Of a stretch of 64,000 bases of DNA, positions 18,491 through 28,519 are shown in pieces. The notes beneath the pieces are model-generated. The model saw only the letters and a list, made by a program, of their open reading frames with translations, had not been told where the DNA came from and ran no database searches. The stretch's first letter is position 1; each line of letters starts with the position of its first letter. The stretch comes from Bosea sp. OAE506 (GTDB taxonomy: Bacteria > Pseudomonadota > Alphaproteobacteria > Rhizobiales > Beijerinckiaceae), in assembly GCF_040546595.1 (NCBI RefSeq), contig NZ_JBEPOB010000001.1, forward strand, positions 2,357,001 through 2,421,000. Reading direction: 5' to 3'. A program made the position numbers and the translations under genes.

Positions 18491-21400
18491 ATGGCGCCGC
18501 GCTGGGATTTCTGGATCGATCGGGGCGGCACCTTCACGGATGTGATTGGCCGCGATCCTTCAGGCAAACTTCACGCCAGGAAGCTGCTCTCCGAGAATCC
18601 GGGCGCCTATCGCGACGCGGCGGTGCAGGGAATCCGCGACCATCTCGGCCTGAAGACGGGCGAGCCGATCCCGGCCGGGCTGGTCGGCGAGGTCCGCATG
18701 GGCACGACGGTGGCGACCAACGCCCTGCTCGAGCGCAAGGGCGACCGGACGCTCCTGGTCACGACCAAGGGTTTCCGCGACGCGCTGCGCATCGGCTACC
18801 AGGCGCGGCCGGACATCTTCGCCAAGGAAATCATCAAGCCCGAGCAGCTCTACGAGGCGGTGGTCGAGATCGCAGAACGCGTGCTGGCCGACGGCGTGGT
18901 CGAGCAGGCGCCCGACGAGGCGGCGATCCGCACCGCGCTGCAGGCGCAGTTCGATGCCGGCTTCCGCGCGGTGGCGATCGCCTTCATGCACGCCTATCGC
19001 TATCCGGCCCATGAGCAGGTTGCGGCCAGGATCGCGCGCGAAATCGGTTTTCCGCAGGTCTCGGTCAGCCATGAGGTCTCACCGCTGATCAAGCTGGTCG
19101 GGCGTGGCGACACCACTGTGGTCGACGCCTATCTCTCGCCGATCCTGAGCCGCTATGTCGCGCAGGTGTCGGAAGAGCTCGACATCGCCCGCACCGGCGC
19201 GCGGCTGATGTTCATGATGTCCTCGGGCGGGCTCACTGCCGCCGAGCTGTTCCAGGGCAAGGATGCGATCCTGTCCGGCCCCGCCGGTGGCGTCGTCGGG
19301 CTGGCCGAGACCGGCCGCTCCGCCGGCTTCGACAAGGTCATCGGCTTCGACATGGGCGGGACATCGACCGATGTCGCCCATTTTGACGGCGAGTATGAGC
19401 GCGCCTTCGAGACGGAAGTGGCCGGCGTGCGCATGCGCGCGCCGATGATGCTGATTCATACGGTTGCGGCCGGTGGCGGCTCGATCCTGCATTATGACGG
19501 CGCCCGCTTCCGCGTCGGGCCCGATTCCGCCGGCGCCAATCCGGGGCCGGCCGCCTATCGCCGCGGCGGGCCGCTCGCGGTCACCGACGCCAACGTCATG
19601 GTCGGCAAGCTGATCCCGGATTACTTCCCGCCGATCTTCGGCGAGAAGCGCGACCAGCCGCTCGATGTCGAGGCGGTGAAGGCGAAGTTCGCGGCGCTCG
19701 CGGCGGAAGTCGGTGACGGCCGCAGCCCCGAGCAGGTTGCCGACGGCTTCATCCAGATCGCGGTCGCCAATATGGCCGAGGCGATCAAGAAGATCTCGGT
19801 CCAGCGCGGCTACGACATCACGCGCTACGCGCTGAACTCCTTCGGCGGTGCCGGCGGGCAGCATGCCTGTCTCGTGGCCGATGCGTTGGGCATCAAGACC
19901 GTGCTGCTGCACCCGTTCTCCGGCCTGCTCTCGGCCTATGGCATGGGGCTCGCCGAGATCCGCGCGACGCGGACGGCCGCACTCGACGTAGCCCTCGATG
20001 GCGGCGCCCAGGTGGCGGTCGAGGCCGCCGCGGCCGGGCTCGCGTCCGAGACCCGGGCCGAGGTGTCAGGCCAGGGCGTGCCGGATGGCGACATCGCGAT
20101 CCTGACCCGCGCCCATGTCCGCTATGCCGGCACCGATACCGCGATTGCCGTTGCGGCCGGCACGCCCGACGCGATGAAGGTGGCGTTCCAGGCGGCCCAC
20201 AAGGCCCGCTTCGGCTTCATGGACGAAGCCAAGGCGCTGGTGATCGAGGCGGTCGAGGTCGAGGCGATCGGCGGCGGCGCCAAGTTCGAGGAGGCCTCCG
20301 CAGCGGAAACCGCGGGCGAGCCCGCTGTGGCCGAGACGACGCGCGTCTTCTCGAAGGGGCAGTGGCACGAGGCGCGGATCGTCCGGCGCGAGGCGATACA
20401 GCCCGGCCAGGGTGTCTCGGGACCGGCCATCATCATCGAGCCGAACCAGACCGTCGTGGTCGAGGAGGGCTGGAGCGCCAGGCTCACGGCCAAGGACCAT
20501 CTCGTGCTGGTGCGCTCCAAGGCGCTCGTCCAGAACGCCGCGATCGGCACGAAGGCCGATCCGGTGATGCTCGAGATCTTCAACAACCTGTTCATGTCGA
20601 TCGCTGAGCAGATGGGCGTGACGCTGCAGAACACCGCCTATTCGGTGAACATCAAGGAGCGGCTCGACTTCTCCTGCGCGGTCTTCGACCAGAGCGCGGC
20701 GCTGGTGGCGAATGCCCCCCACATGCCGGTGCATCTGGGCTCGATGGACAAGTCGGTCGAGACCGTCATCAAGAACAACCCGGTCATCAAGCCGGGCGAC
20801 GTCTACTGCCTGAACGCGCCCTATAATGGCGGCACGCATCTGCCCGACATCACGGTCTGCACCCCGGTCTTCGACGAGGCAGAAAAGGCCATCTTGTTCT
20901 GGGTCGCCAGCCGCGGCCACCATGCCGATGTCGGCGGCACCGCGCCGGGCTCGATGTCGCCGCTGGCCACCGTGATCGAGGAGGAAGGCGTCTATATCGA
21001 CAACTTCAAGATCGTCGATCAGGGCCGCTTCTGCGAGGACGAGCTGGTCGCGATCCTGACCGGCGCGCGCTATCCGGTGCGCAACGTCGTGCAGAACGTC
21101 AACGACCTGAAGGCGCAGATCGCCGCCAACGCCAAGGGCGTCGCCGAGCTGAAGAAGATGATCGCCTCCTTCGGGCTCGACGTGGTGCAGGCCTATATGG
21201 GCCATGTCCAGGACAACGCGGCCGAGAGTGTCGCGCGTCTGCTGACCAAGCTGCACGATGCCGAGTTCACCTATCCGATGGATCAGGGCTGCGTGATCAA
21301 GGTCAGGATCAGCATCGACCGTGAGAAGCGCGAGGCCACCGTCGACTTCACCGGCACGTCGCCGCAGCGGCCCGACAATTTCAATGCGCCGGCGCCGGTG

Positions 21401-22087
21401 ACGCGGGCTGCCGTGCTCTATGTCTTCCGGGTCATGGTCGACGACGCGATCCCGATGAATGCCGGGTGTCTTAGGCCGATCAAGATCGTCATCCCCGAGG
21501 GTTCGATGCTCTCGCCGCGCTATCCGGCCGCGGTCGTGGCGGGCAATGTCGAGGTCTCCCAGGCCGTCACGAACACGCTGTTCGGGGCGCTGGAGGCGAT
21601 GTCGTCCTCTCAAGGGACGATGAACAACCTCACCTTCGGCAATGACGAATACCAGTACTACGAGACGATCTGCTCGGGCTCCCCGGCCGGGCCGGGCTTC
21701 CACGGCACGTCGGGCGTGCATGTCCACATGACCAATTCGCGCCTGACCGACCCGGAGATCCTGGAGACGCGCTTTCCCGTCGTGCTGGAGGATTTCCACA
21801 TCCGCGCCGGCTCGGGCGGGCGTGGCGAATGGAACGCCGGCGACGGCACCAGCCGCACGATCCGGTTCCGCAAGACGATGGACTGCGCGATCCTGGCCTC
21901 GCACCGCAAGGTCCGTCCCTTCGGCGTCAAGGGCGGCGAACCGGGGCAGCTCGGCAAGACGAGTGTGCGGCGTCTCTCGGGCGTGGTCGAGGAACTGAAG
22001 CCCTGCGACCAGACGCTGCTCCAGGCCAGCGAAGCGGTGACGGTGATCACGCCGACAGCAGGGGGCTACGGCAAGCCGAAGGGGTAA
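18491..22087 (+). CDS. fused hydantoinase A/B family protein, probable 5-oxoprolinase
   Basis: A 1198-aa protein. The N-terminal Hydant_A_N ([20 protein letters not shown], residues 6-25) and the HyuA ATPase-like domain ([20 protein letters not shown], about 280-300; [16 protein letters not shown]) come first. A HyuB half follows from about residue 690 ([32 protein letters not shown] block, [24 protein letters not shown]). One-chain A+B fusions of about 1200-1280 aa are typical of ATP-dependent 5-oxoprolinase (pyroglutamate to glutamate), but hydantoin or N-methylhydantoin hydrolysis cannot be excluded. GGGAGGG lies 6 bases before the ATG at 18491. The divergent TRAP system probably imports the substrate. 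Confidence 0.88.
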   Translation: MAPRWDFWIDRGGTFTDVIGRDPSGKLHARKLLSENPGAYRDAAVQGIRDHLGLKTGEPIPAGLVGEVRMGTTVATNALLERKGDRTLLVTTKGFRDALRIGYQARPDIFAKEIIKPEQLYEAVVEIAERVLADGVVEQAPDEAAIRTALQAQFDAGFRAVAIAFMHAYRYPAHEQVAARIAREIGFPQVSVSHEVSPLIKLVGRGDTTVVDAYLSPILSRYVAQVSEELDIARTGARLMFMMSSGGLTAAELFQGKDAILSGPAGGVVGLAETGRSAGFDKVIGFDMGGTSTDVAHFDGEYERAFETEVAGVRMRAPMMLIHTVAAGGGSILHYDGARFRVGPDSAGANPGPAAYRRGGPLAVTDANVMVGKLIPDYFPPIFGEKRDQPLDVEAVKAKFAALAAEVGDGRSPEQVADGFIQIAVANMAEAIKKISVQRGYDITRYALNSFGGAGGQHACLVADALGIKTVLLHPFSGLLSAYGMGLAEIRATRTAALDVALDGGAQVAVEAAAAGLASETRAEVSGQGVPDGDIAILTRAHVRYAGTDTAIAVAAGTPDAMKVAFQAAHKARFGFMDEAKALVIEAVEVEAIGGGAKFEEASAAETAGEPAVAETTRVFSKGQWHEARIVRREAIQPGQGVSGPAIIIEPNQTVVVEEGWSARLTAKDHLVLVRSKALVQNAAIGTKADPVMLEIFNNLFMSIAEQMGVTLQNTAYSVNIKERLDFSCAVFDQSAALVANAPHMPVHLGSMDKSVETVIKNNPVIKPGDVYCLNAPYNGGTHLPDITVCTPVFDEAEKAILFWVASRGHHADVGGTAPGSMSPLATVIEEEGVYIDNFKIVDQGRFCEDELVAILTGARYPVRNVVQNVNDLKAQIAANAKGVAELKKMIASFGLDVVQAYMGHVQDNAAESVARLLTKLHDAEFTYPMDQGCVIKVRISIDREKREATVDFTGTSPQRPDNFNAPAPVTRAAVLYVFRVMVDDAIPMNAGCLRPIKIVIPEGSMLSPRYPAAVVAGNVEVSQAVTNTLFGALEAMSSSQGTMNNLTFGNDEYQYYETICSGSPAGPGFHGTSGVHVHMTNSRLTDPEILETRFPVVLEDFHIRAGSGGRGEWNAGDGTSRTIRFRKTMDCAILASHRKVRPFGVKGGEPGQLGKTSVRRLSGVVEELKPCDQTLLQASEAVTVITPTAGGYGKPKG

Positions 22088-22097
22088 GAAGAGGCGC

Positions 22098-22199
22098 GTC
22101 ATTCTCGGGCGGAGCGAAGCGCAGACCCGAGAATCTCTTGCCGAACGCGGGCTCGGCGAGCGCGTCACGAGATGCTCGGGTCAAGCCCGAGCATGACGG
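22098..22199. repeat. intergenic palindromic repeat, copy 2
   Basis: It begins GTCATTCTCGGGCGGAGCG and ends with GATGCTCGGG, TCAA, CCCGAGCATGAC. The ends are imperfectly inverted, and each half is itself a hairpin. It shares the right-hand hairpin almost base for base with copy 6 at 50946-51021. Confidence 0.85.
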
Positions 22200-22269
22200 C
22201 CACGCTTTCGCCGCTCTGGAAAGGTTGTCGCCACCGGCTAAGGTCTGACCGAGAGTACGGAGCCACCCT

Positions 22270-22965
22270 ATGTCCCAGACCTGGATGATCACCGGTGCCA
22301 ATCGCGGCATCGGGCTTGCGCTGACGATGGAACTGCTGCGGCGGGGCGACCATGTCGTCGCAGCGGCGCGCAATCCCTGGGGCGGGGCGCTCGCCGAATT
22401 GTCGGCCGCCAATCCCGCCGCGCTGGTGCCGCAGGAGCTCGACGTGACCTCGGACGAGAGCGTCGCTGCGGCCAAGACGGCGCTCGACGGCCGGCCGATC
22501 GACGTCCTCGTCAACAATGCCGGCATCCATGGCCCGCGTGGCGCCGACAGCGCGCTCGCGATGGATTTCGACGTCTGGCGCGAGGTCTTCGAGGTCAATG
22601 TCTATGGGCCGTTGCGCGTGGCGCAGTGCCTCCTGCCGAACATCGAGGCCGGAAGCGGCCGCAAGATCGCCACCATCACCAGCCGCATGGGCTCGATCGG
22701 GCTGAACCCCTCGGGTTCGCTGGCCTATCGCTCGTCGAAGGCGGCGGTGAACATGACGATGGTGGTGTTCGGCAATGCGGTGCGCGAGCGCGGCATTGCG
22801 CAACTCCTGTTCCATCCCGGCTGGGTGCGCACCGACATGGGCGGTGGCGGGGCCGACATCGCGCCGTCGGAGAGCGCAGCCGGGCTCATCGCCACGATCG
22901 ACGCGTCGGGGATGGCTGAGACCAACAGCTTCCGGACCTGGCAGGGCGAGACGATTCCCTGGTGA
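22270..22965 (+). CDS. short-chain dehydrogenase/reductase (C-factor-like)
   Basis: A 231-aa classical SDR. The cofactor motif TGANRGIG is at residues 8-15 and NNAG lies near residue 82. TSRMGSI precedes the active-site YRSSK. The QTWMITGANRGIGLALTMEL start and the overall length match the C-factor/sniffer-like subgroup. GGAG lies about 8 bases before the ATG. Its substrate is unknown. It is convergent with the hydrolase gene, 12 bp away. Confidence 0.88.
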   Translation: MSQTWMITGANRGIGLALTMELLRRGDHVVAAARNPWGGALAELSAANPAALVPQELDVTSDESVAAAKTALDGRPIDVLVNNAGIHGPRGADSALAMDFDVWREVFEVNVYGPLRVAQCLLPNIEAGSGRKIATITSRMGSIGLNPSGSLAYRSSKAAVNMTMVVFGNAVRERGIAQLLFHPGWVRTDMGGGGADIAPSESAAGLIATIDASGMAETNSFRTWQGETIPW

Positions 22966-22977
22966 GGCGCCGCTGGC

Positions 22978-23832
22978 TCAAGCCAGGATAAAGCCCCGGA
23001 TGGCGGCCAGCGCCGCCTCCGGATCGTCGGGCATGATGGCATGGCTGCAGCGGGGGAACCGCTGGAATCGAACGCGGTCTGGCGGGAGGCTCTGTGCGAT
23101 TGTCTCGCTGAACGCGATCGGCATGATCGGATCGTCCTCGCCGCCCATGACGAGGACGGGGCAGTCGACGCCAGCGAGGGCCTCGCGAAAATCCATCCGG
23201 CCCTGCTCGTTGGCGGGCCCGTTGAAATGGACGCCCGTCTCGTTGCGCATGATGACCCGCTGCTTCCAGTCAGCCGGGCCGATTGGTGGTCTGGCGTTGT
23301 AAAGCGGCAGGCAGATCTCGAGATAGGGCGCCCGGGTCGCCGGCGACGGCGCAGACCAGTAGGCCCGCGCCGTCTCCTCCGCCTGCACACCCCCGATGCG
23401 CTCGAACGCTGCATAAATCTGCTCGAAATCGACCTTGGCTGCGGTGGTGACGAGGATCAGCTTGCCGGCATGGCCGGGATGGCGCGTCGCATAGGCCTGA
23501 GCGACGAAGCCGCCGAAGGAGGTTCCCAGCACGATCGGTTTCTCGATGCCCAGCGTGTCGCAGAGCTCCTTCAGATCGTCGCCCCACTGCGCCAGCGTCC
23601 AGCATTCGCGGGGCCCGTCCTCGCTGCGGCCGCAGCCGCGATGGTCGTAATAGACGATCTGGCAGATGTCGCTGAGCGCGGAAAAGGCCGGTTTGTAGAG
23701 GCTGTGGTCGGCGCCGGGGCCGCCATGGACCAGCACGAGTGTTGGCTTCGCTCGCATCCGTGTCCCATCGGGGACGAGGCCGGCGCCTTCGACATCGACG
23801 TATAGGCGAACGCCGTTGACCGTCACATGCAT
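22978..23832 (-). CDS. alpha/beta hydrolase, proline iminopeptidase-like
   Basis: A 284-aa protein with the oxyanion motif HGGPGADHSLYKP, the strand YYDHRGCGRSE, the nucleophile elbow GTSFGG, an acid loop GGEDDPIMP and the histidine in RCSHAIMPDD. This layout matches the prolyl aminopeptidase (S33) type. No signal peptide is seen, so it is cytoplasmic. Whether it cleaves N-terminal proline or another amide or ester is not determinable. The ATG at 23832 has GGAG 9 bases upstream; a longer in-frame form starts at 23859. Confidence 0.88.
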   Translation of the reverse strand: MHVTVNGVRLYVDVEGAGLVPDGTRMRAKPTLVLVHGGPGADHSLYKPAFSALSDICQIVYYDHRGCGRSEDGPRECWTLAQWGDDLKELCDTLGIEKPIVLGTSFGGFVAQAYATRHPGHAGKLILVTTAAKVDFEQIYAAFERIGGVQAEETARAYWSAPSPATRAPYLEICLPLYNARPPIGPADWKQRVIMRNETGVHFNGPANEQGRMDFREALAGVDCPVLVMGGEDDPIMPIAFSETIAQSLPPDRVRFQRFPRCSHAIMPDDPEAALAAIRGFILA

Positions 23833-23923
23833 GGAACAGGCTCCGTCGGACTGCTGCATCCTAGCCGCAGTGTGGCCGGGCTCAATGTCTGCCGGAAGCT
23901 TGGCGTTGCGGCCCTGCCATTAC

Positions 23924-23943
23924 GCCATTATCCGGCTAATGGC
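23924..23943. promoter_or_regulatory. inverted repeat in the hydrolase/chemoreceptor gap
   Basis: Perfect 7-bp arms GCCATTA and TAATGGC around a 6-base spacer, in the 202-bp gap between divergent genes. It is a candidate operator; no regulator can be assigned. Confidence 0.4.
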
Positions 23944-24034
23944 TTGAAATCGATGCGTATTCCTCGCCGTCGTTAACCTGTCGTTCTCTCGCATCTGCGA
24001 AAGCTCGCGCGAGCGTGACGATGGCGGCCTGACG

Positions 24035-25711
24035 ATGCTGAGACTGGGACTGACGGGCAAGATCATCCTGCTCTTCGCACTGCTCAGCCTCACAGCAGCG
24101 GCCGGCCTCGTCAGTGCGATCCGCGGGCTGGACGAGGTCCGCGGCATCGATGCCGAGGCGATCGAGGCGCTCGATCGCGCCAATGCCGCCGCCCTTCTGG
24201 CGAACCGCGTCACCTATGCCTCGCTGCTCAGCCGGCTCGGCGCCGATACGGAGGCGCGGCAGATCGAGGCGGCGCTCGACCAGCTCGAGGGCGCGGTGGA
24301 ACTGGTCGATGCGGCCCGGGCCAGCCTGGCGTCCTCGCTGCCGGCGCCGATGCGCGAGGCCAATCCGACGCTCGATCCGCGGATCCGGACTTTCATCGCC
24401 TTCCAGCGTGGCATCGTCGAGATCGGCCGGAGAGTCTCGGCCAAGGCAGCCCTGCTGGAGGCCGATGCCGAGGACGCGCGCGAGAACGTCCGGCAGATCA
24501 TTGTGACCACGACGTCCCTGCGCGACGAACTCGGGCGGCGCGCCAGTGATGCGCGTCTTCGCTCTGTCGCGCATGCCACGGCAGTGCGCTGGCGCACCAT
24601 CGCCCTGGCGCTGCTCCTGCCGCTGGCCGGCGGTCTAAGCACCTTCCTGCTCCTGCGCCTGCATCTCGTGCGCCCGCTGCACGATCTGATGGCGACGATC
24701 GCGCGGGTGAGCGCGTCGAGCGCGCCGGCGGAGGTGCCGCATCTGGAACGGTCCGACGAGATCGGCCAGCTCGCCCGCATCGTGCGCAGCCTGAGCGAGG
24801 TGCGCGCGACGCTGGTGACGCGCGAGGCCGAGGCCGATCTCGCCCAGCGCAACCGCCAGCAGCGAACGCAGGAGCTGCACCGCATCGCCGACGAGTTCGA
24901 GCGGCGGCTCGGTACGCTGCTTTCCGAGATCGCAGGGGCCAGCGAAAGCCTGCACACGGTGCTCGAGGATTCGGCCGTCCGGGTGCATCAGGTGTCGCGC
25001 AGCGCCGAGACCGCGGCCTCCTCGGTGGGGGGAGCAGGCGCGGACGCGCAGCGCAGCAGCGAGGCGGCCTGGCGGCTCGAGCAGGTGATCGGGCAGATCA
25101 ACGACGAGGTCCGGCGCGTCTCGGAGATGGCGACGGCGGCGACGGACGAGGCCGTCGGCACGACCGCGCTGGTGGAGCGGCTGACCGACAACGCCACACA
25201 GATCCGCGAGGTGGTCGGCCTCATCGAGGCAATCGCACGGCAGACCAATCTGCTCGCCCTCAATGCGACGATCGAGGCCGCGCGCGCCGGGCCGCATGGC
25301 CGCGGCTTTGCCGTCGTCGCCAGCGAGGTCAAGGCGCTCTCTGCCCAGACGGCGAGTGCGACGGGGCAGATCGTGACGCGCATCTCGCATGTCAACGAGG
25401 CGCTGTCTCACGCCGCCGGTGCGGTCTCGGCGATCGCGTCCAGCGTCGGCGCGGTCGAGCAGGCCAGCGCCGAGATCTCGACCATGGTGGGTTCGCATGC
25501 CGAGCTGCTGAACTCGCTTGGCGACACCGTCTCGCGCATCTCCCAGGTCACCGAAACTGCGGCTGGGGCGATGTCGGAGATCGCCATCGCCAACGCCCAG
25601 AGTGTCGGCCAGGCCGATATGGGCGCGGCGAGCGCACGCGCGCTGGACGAGCGCATCGGCAGCCTGCAGCGCGAGGCGCTCGATTTCGTCCGCCGCCTGC
25701 GCGCAGCCTGA
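24035..25711 (+). CDS. methyl-accepting chemotaxis protein
   Basis: A 558-aa membrane receptor. Helix 1 is at about 8-28 and helix 2 at about 189-210, enclosing a helical periplasmic sensor. A HAMP domain follows ([19 protein letters not shown]), then the cytoplasmic signalling coiled coil. The hairpin tip reads [20 protein letters not shown] then [20 protein letters not shown]. The usual tip is GE(A/Q)GRGF, so the Glu is replaced by Pro and the next residue is His. No C-terminal pentapeptide for CheR is seen. There are no che genes nearby, so it feeds a chemosensory pathway encoded elsewhere. Confidence 0.92.
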   Translation: MLRLGLTGKIILLFALLSLTAAAGLVSAIRGLDEVRGIDAEAIEALDRANAAALLANRVTYASLLSRLGADTEARQIEAALDQLEGAVELVDAARASLASSLPAPMREANPTLDPRIRTFIAFQRGIVEIGRRVSAKAALLEADAEDARENVRQIIVTTTSLRDELGRRASDARLRSVAHATAVRWRTIALALLLPLAGGLSTFLLLRLHLVRPLHDLMATIARVSASSAPAEVPHLERSDEIGQLARIVRSLSEVRATLVTREAEADLAQRNRQQRTQELHRIADEFERRLGTLLSEIAGASESLHTVLEDSAVRVHQVSRSAETAASSVGGAGADAQRSSEAAWRLEQVIGQINDEVRRVSEMATAATDEAVGTTALVERLTDNATQIREVVGLIEAIARQTNLLALNATIEAARAGPHGRGFAVVASEVKALSAQTASATGQIVTRISHVNEALSHAAGAVSAIASSVGAVEQASAEISTMVGSHAELLNSLGDTVSRISQVTETAAGAMSEIAIANAQSVGQADMGAASARALDERIGSLQREALDFVRRLRAA

Positions 25712-25789
25712 GGCCTTCGCCTTCGCGCTTGCCATCGCGGCGCGACTCGTCCCCATCTGCGGCATGATTTTCCTTTGCCGCATCGCCGC

Positions 25790-26881
25790 ATGAGCTGGTC
25801 CCCGCAACAGGATGCCGCCCTGAGCGCGGTCGCGCGCTGGCTGCAGGCCGGCGAGCCGCAGCTTTTCCGCCTGTTCGGCTATGCCGGCACGGGCAAGACC
25901 ACGCTGGCGCGCCACATCGCCGAGGCTGTCGACGGCGACGTCGCCTTCGCCGCCTTCACCGGCAAGGCCGCGCTCGTGCTGCGCAACAAGGGCTGCGTCG
26001 GCGCGCAGACGATCCATTCGCTGATCTACCGCTCGCGCGGGGTCGACGAGGAGAGCCCGACCTTCGTGCTCAACCGTGAAAGCACGGCGGCGAAGGCCAA
26101 GCTGATCATCATCGACGAATGCTCGATGGTGGACGAGGATCTCGGCCGCGACCTGCTGTCCTTCGGCACGCCGGTGCTGGTTCTGGGTGACCCGGCCCAG
26201 CTTCCCCCGGTCAAGGGCGGCGGCTTCTTCACCGAAGTCGAGCCCGACATCATGCTCACCGAGGTCCACCGCCAGGCGGCGGACAACCCGATCGTGCGGA
26301 TGTCGATGACGATCCGAGAGGGCGGGCGTCTGGATGTCGGCGATTACGGGAAGAGCCGCGTGATCCGGCGCAGCGAGGTCGATCCGCAGCTGGTGATGAG
26401 CGCCGACCAGGTCCTCGTCGGCATGAACAAGACGCGGCGCAACTACAATGCCCGCATGCGGCAGATCATGGGCCGCACCGAGACCGTGCCGGTCGCGGGG
26501 GAGAAGCTGGTCTGCCTGCGCAACGACAAGAGCAAGGGCCTACTCAATGGCGGCTCCTGGATCGTGCAGGAGCTGAAGACTTCGAAGAAGGGGCTCGTCA
26601 CCATGCGGGTGACGCCGGAGGACGACCCCAACGCCAAGCCGGTCAAGGTCTCGGTGCTGCCGAACTTCTTCGATGGGACGGAGGAGGAGATTCCGTGGGA
26701 GCTGCGCAAGCACACCGACGAATTCACCTTCGGCTACGCGCTCACCGTCCACAAGGCGCAGGGCTCGCAGTGGAACGACATCGTGCTGTTCGACGAGAGT
26801 TTCGCTTTCCGCGAGCACCGGGCGCGGTGGCTCTATACCGGGCTGACGCGGGCGGCCGAGACGATCACCGTGGTGGTTTGA
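25790..26881 (+). CDS. RecD-like ATP-dependent DNA helicase
   Basis: A 363-aa superfamily 1 helicase-type ATPase. Walker A is LFGYAGTGKTTLARHIAEA (about residue 31), motif II is LIIIDECSMVDEDL, motif III is LVLGDPAQLPPV, and a Q-R region TEVHRQ follows. The C-terminal UvrD_C_2 block has YALTVHKAQGSQWNDIVLFD and the motif VI-like WLYTGLTRAAETI. It is much shorter than RecD (about 600) or RecD2 (about 740) and lacks the N-terminal domain, matching stand-alone RecD-like proteins. The ATG at 25790 is chosen; a TTG five codons earlier is less likely. DNA unwinding is inferred from motifs. Confidence 0.9.
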   Translation: MSWSPQQDAALSAVARWLQAGEPQLFRLFGYAGTGKTTLARHIAEAVDGDVAFAAFTGKAALVLRNKGCVGAQTIHSLIYRSRGVDEESPTFVLNRESTAAKAKLIIIDECSMVDEDLGRDLLSFGTPVLVLGDPAQLPPVKGGGFFTEVEPDIMLTEVHRQAADNPIVRMSMTIREGGRLDVGDYGKSRVIRRSEVDPQLVMSADQVLVGMNKTRRNYNARMRQIMGRTETVPVAGEKLVCLRNDKSKGLLNGGSWIVQELKTSKKGLVTMRVTPEDDPNAKPVKVSVLPNFFDGTEEEIPWELRKHTDEFTFGYALTVHKAQGSQWNDIVLFDESFAFREHRARWLYTGLTRAAETITVVV

Positions 26882-26897
26882 ACGGAGTTCGCGCGCC

Positions 26898-27010
26898 GTC
26901 GTCCCGGGCGTAGCGCCGCGGAGACCCGCAATCCATCAAAAGGCGCTACCTACCGAGCTTTATGATGGATTCCGGATCCGCGCCGCTTTGCGGCTTGTCC
27001 GGAATGACGG
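26898..27010. repeat. intergenic palindromic repeat, copy 3
   Basis: It starts GTCGTCCCGGGCG and ends CTTGTCCGGAATGACGG. Inside is a second inverted pair, AATCCATCA and TGATGGATT, about 28 bases apart. It occupies most of the gap between the convergent helicase and anti-sigma genes. Confidence 0.7.
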
Positions 27011-27029
27011 CGATTTCCCACGCCAACTC

Positions 27030-27767
27030 TCACAACGCCTGCGATGTCGTCCCCTTCGCGACGATCGGCCCGGTCGGCCTGCCCGTCGGCGAGCCGGTTG
27101 CGGGCTCGATCGTGATCTCAAAGAGCTGGTCCTTGCCCAGCGGCAGCTGGTCGAGCCGCAGCGGCGTGGTGCGGGCGCGGTCGATCAGGCCGACCGAGCG
27201 CGGTCCGACGGCCCGATCCCACAGCGTCCAGATCTCCAGCGCCTTGCCTTCGGGCACGGCGATGTTCTGCAGCGGCACCATCTCGACGCGGCCGTCGGCG
27301 AAGGTGTTGACCACCGCGGCGGCGACACTGGCCTCGGTCAGCAGCACGGCGACCAGCACGGGCTGGCGCTTGGCCCGGTCAAGTGCACCGTTGAGGCCGA
27401 TGGCGAGCAGGAGCGCCGCAAGCGCGCCGGCAAACGCCGCGCCGCGCCAGACGAACAGGCTGTTCCACCAGTCCGCCAGCGTGCCGCCCGCCTTGGCCGC
27501 CTTGGCGCGGCCGCGCTCGGCGGCAGGGAGGATGGCCGCGATCTCGGCTTCGATGCGGGCCCAGAGTCCGGGCGAGGGCGGGATCGGCCGGGCCGTGGCG
27601 TCGATGGCGGCGAGGTGGCCGCGCCAGCTTTCGACGCTCGCGGCCAGGGCCGGTTCGCGCTCGATGCGCTGTTCGAGACGTTCGCGGTCGGCGCCCTCGA
27701 CAAGGCCCAGCACATATTCGCCGGCGAGCGCGTCGCGCTCCTGGGAGGCTTCGGGGGAGGGGCTCAT
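27030..27767 (-). CDS. anti-sigma factor (RskA-like)
   Basis: A 245-aa membrane protein. The cytoplasmic N-terminal zinc-less anti-sigma domain (about 1-75) has EYVLGLVEGADRERLEQRI and VESWRGHLAAIDATARPIPP. One helix lies at about 109-127 (GAAFAGALAALLLAIGLNG). A periplasmic RskA C-terminal domain reads LEIWTLWDRAVGPRSVGLID and LFEITIEPATGSPTGRPTGP. The last motif is the conserved EP.GGSPTG..TGP end of the family. The ATG at 27767 overlaps the sigma stop by 4 bp, as usual for sigma/anti-sigma pairs. It should hold the cognate ECF factor at the membrane. Confidence 0.92.
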   Translation of the reverse strand: MSPSPEASQERDALAGEYVLGLVEGADRERLEQRIEREPALAASVESWRGHLAAIDATARPIPPSPGLWARIEAEIAAILPAAERGRAKAAKAGGTLADWWNSLFVWRGAAFAGALAALLLAIGLNGALDRAKRQPVLVAVLLTEASVAAAVVNTFADGRVEMVPLQNIAVPEGKALEIWTLWDRAVGPRSVGLIDRARTTPLRLDQLPLGKDQLFEITIEPATGSPTGRPTGPIVAKGTTSQAL

Positions 27768-28324
27768 CCGAGGCACTCCTTCAGCGCGATCAGCGAGCGC
27801 CTGATCCAGGATTTCACGGTGCCGACGGGAAGGCTCAGCTTGCCGGCGATCTCGCCATGGGTCAGGCCCTGGACGAAGGCGAGCAGCACGAGGCCGCGCC
27901 GCTGCTGCGGCAGTGTCTCCAGGCAGGCATGCAGTGCCTTGGCGTCGGACAGCTTCGACATCACGGTTTCCGGATCGTCCTCTTCACTCGCCGTCTCTTC
28001 CCCGACGGGGGCGTCGCTCGTCTCCGTCCGCTTCTCGTCGCGCAGGATCGACAGCGAGCGGTTGCGCAGGATGGCGTAGATCCAGGTCAGGCCGGCGCCG
28101 CGCTGCGGATCGAAGCGCGCGGCATGCCGCCAGATCAGGACGAAGGCATCCTGCACAGCCTCTTCGGCCAGGGCGCGACGCTTCAGCAGACGCTGGGCGA
28201 CACCGATCATACGCGGCGACTCGGCATCGTAGATGCGCCGGAGCGCGGATTTATCTCCTGCGGCGCAAGCCAGCAGCGCCGCTTCGATTTCGCCCGCCTT
28301 CTGCGTCAACGCGAACTCCCCCAC
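27764..28324 (-). CDS. ECF RNA polymerase sigma factor (SigK-like)
   Basis: A 186-aa sigma-70 family factor. Region 2 contains AEEAVQDAFVLIWRHAARFD and GAGLTWIYAILRNRSLSILR; region 4 contains LPQQRRGLVLLAFVQGLTHG and GTVKSWIRRSLIALKE. Between them is an acidic linker (GEETASEEDDPETVMSKL). I chose the GTG at 28324 because GGAG lies three bases upstream and the N-terminus then has the family's normal length. An ATG at 28393 would add 23 residues with no ribosome site. It is coupled to the anti-sigma gene and divergent from the DUF4394 gene, its likely target. Confidence 0.9.
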   Translation of the reverse strand: MGEFALTQKAGEIEAALLACAAGDKSALRRIYDAESPRMIGVAQRLLKRRALAEEAVQDAFVLIWRHAARFDPQRGAGLTWIYAILRNRSLSILRDEKRTETSDAPVGEETASEEDDPETVMSKLSDAKALHACLETLPQQRRGLVLLAFVQGLTHGEIAGKLSLPVGTVKSWIRRSLIALKECLG

Positions 28325-28519
28325 TGTCTCCAAACCCGGGCGATCGCGGCACGGCGCCCGACGCCCAACTGTGGGATACGCCGCCGGTTCCATCCGGGAT
28401 GCGCGGCTTGGCTTTATTTTTCAGCCTGCATCCGCCGGGCTGCGTCGGCGATAGCCGCTGCGAGTGCCACGGGCCGCAAGTCCCGAGCGGTACCGCAACA
28501 GAACCCGGAGGACAATGAC

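Noticed and set aside
20066..22168. 700-codon minus-strand open frame
   Set aside because: It lies opposite the 5-oxoprolinase HyuB half and has shadow-like composition typical of GC-rich codon bias.
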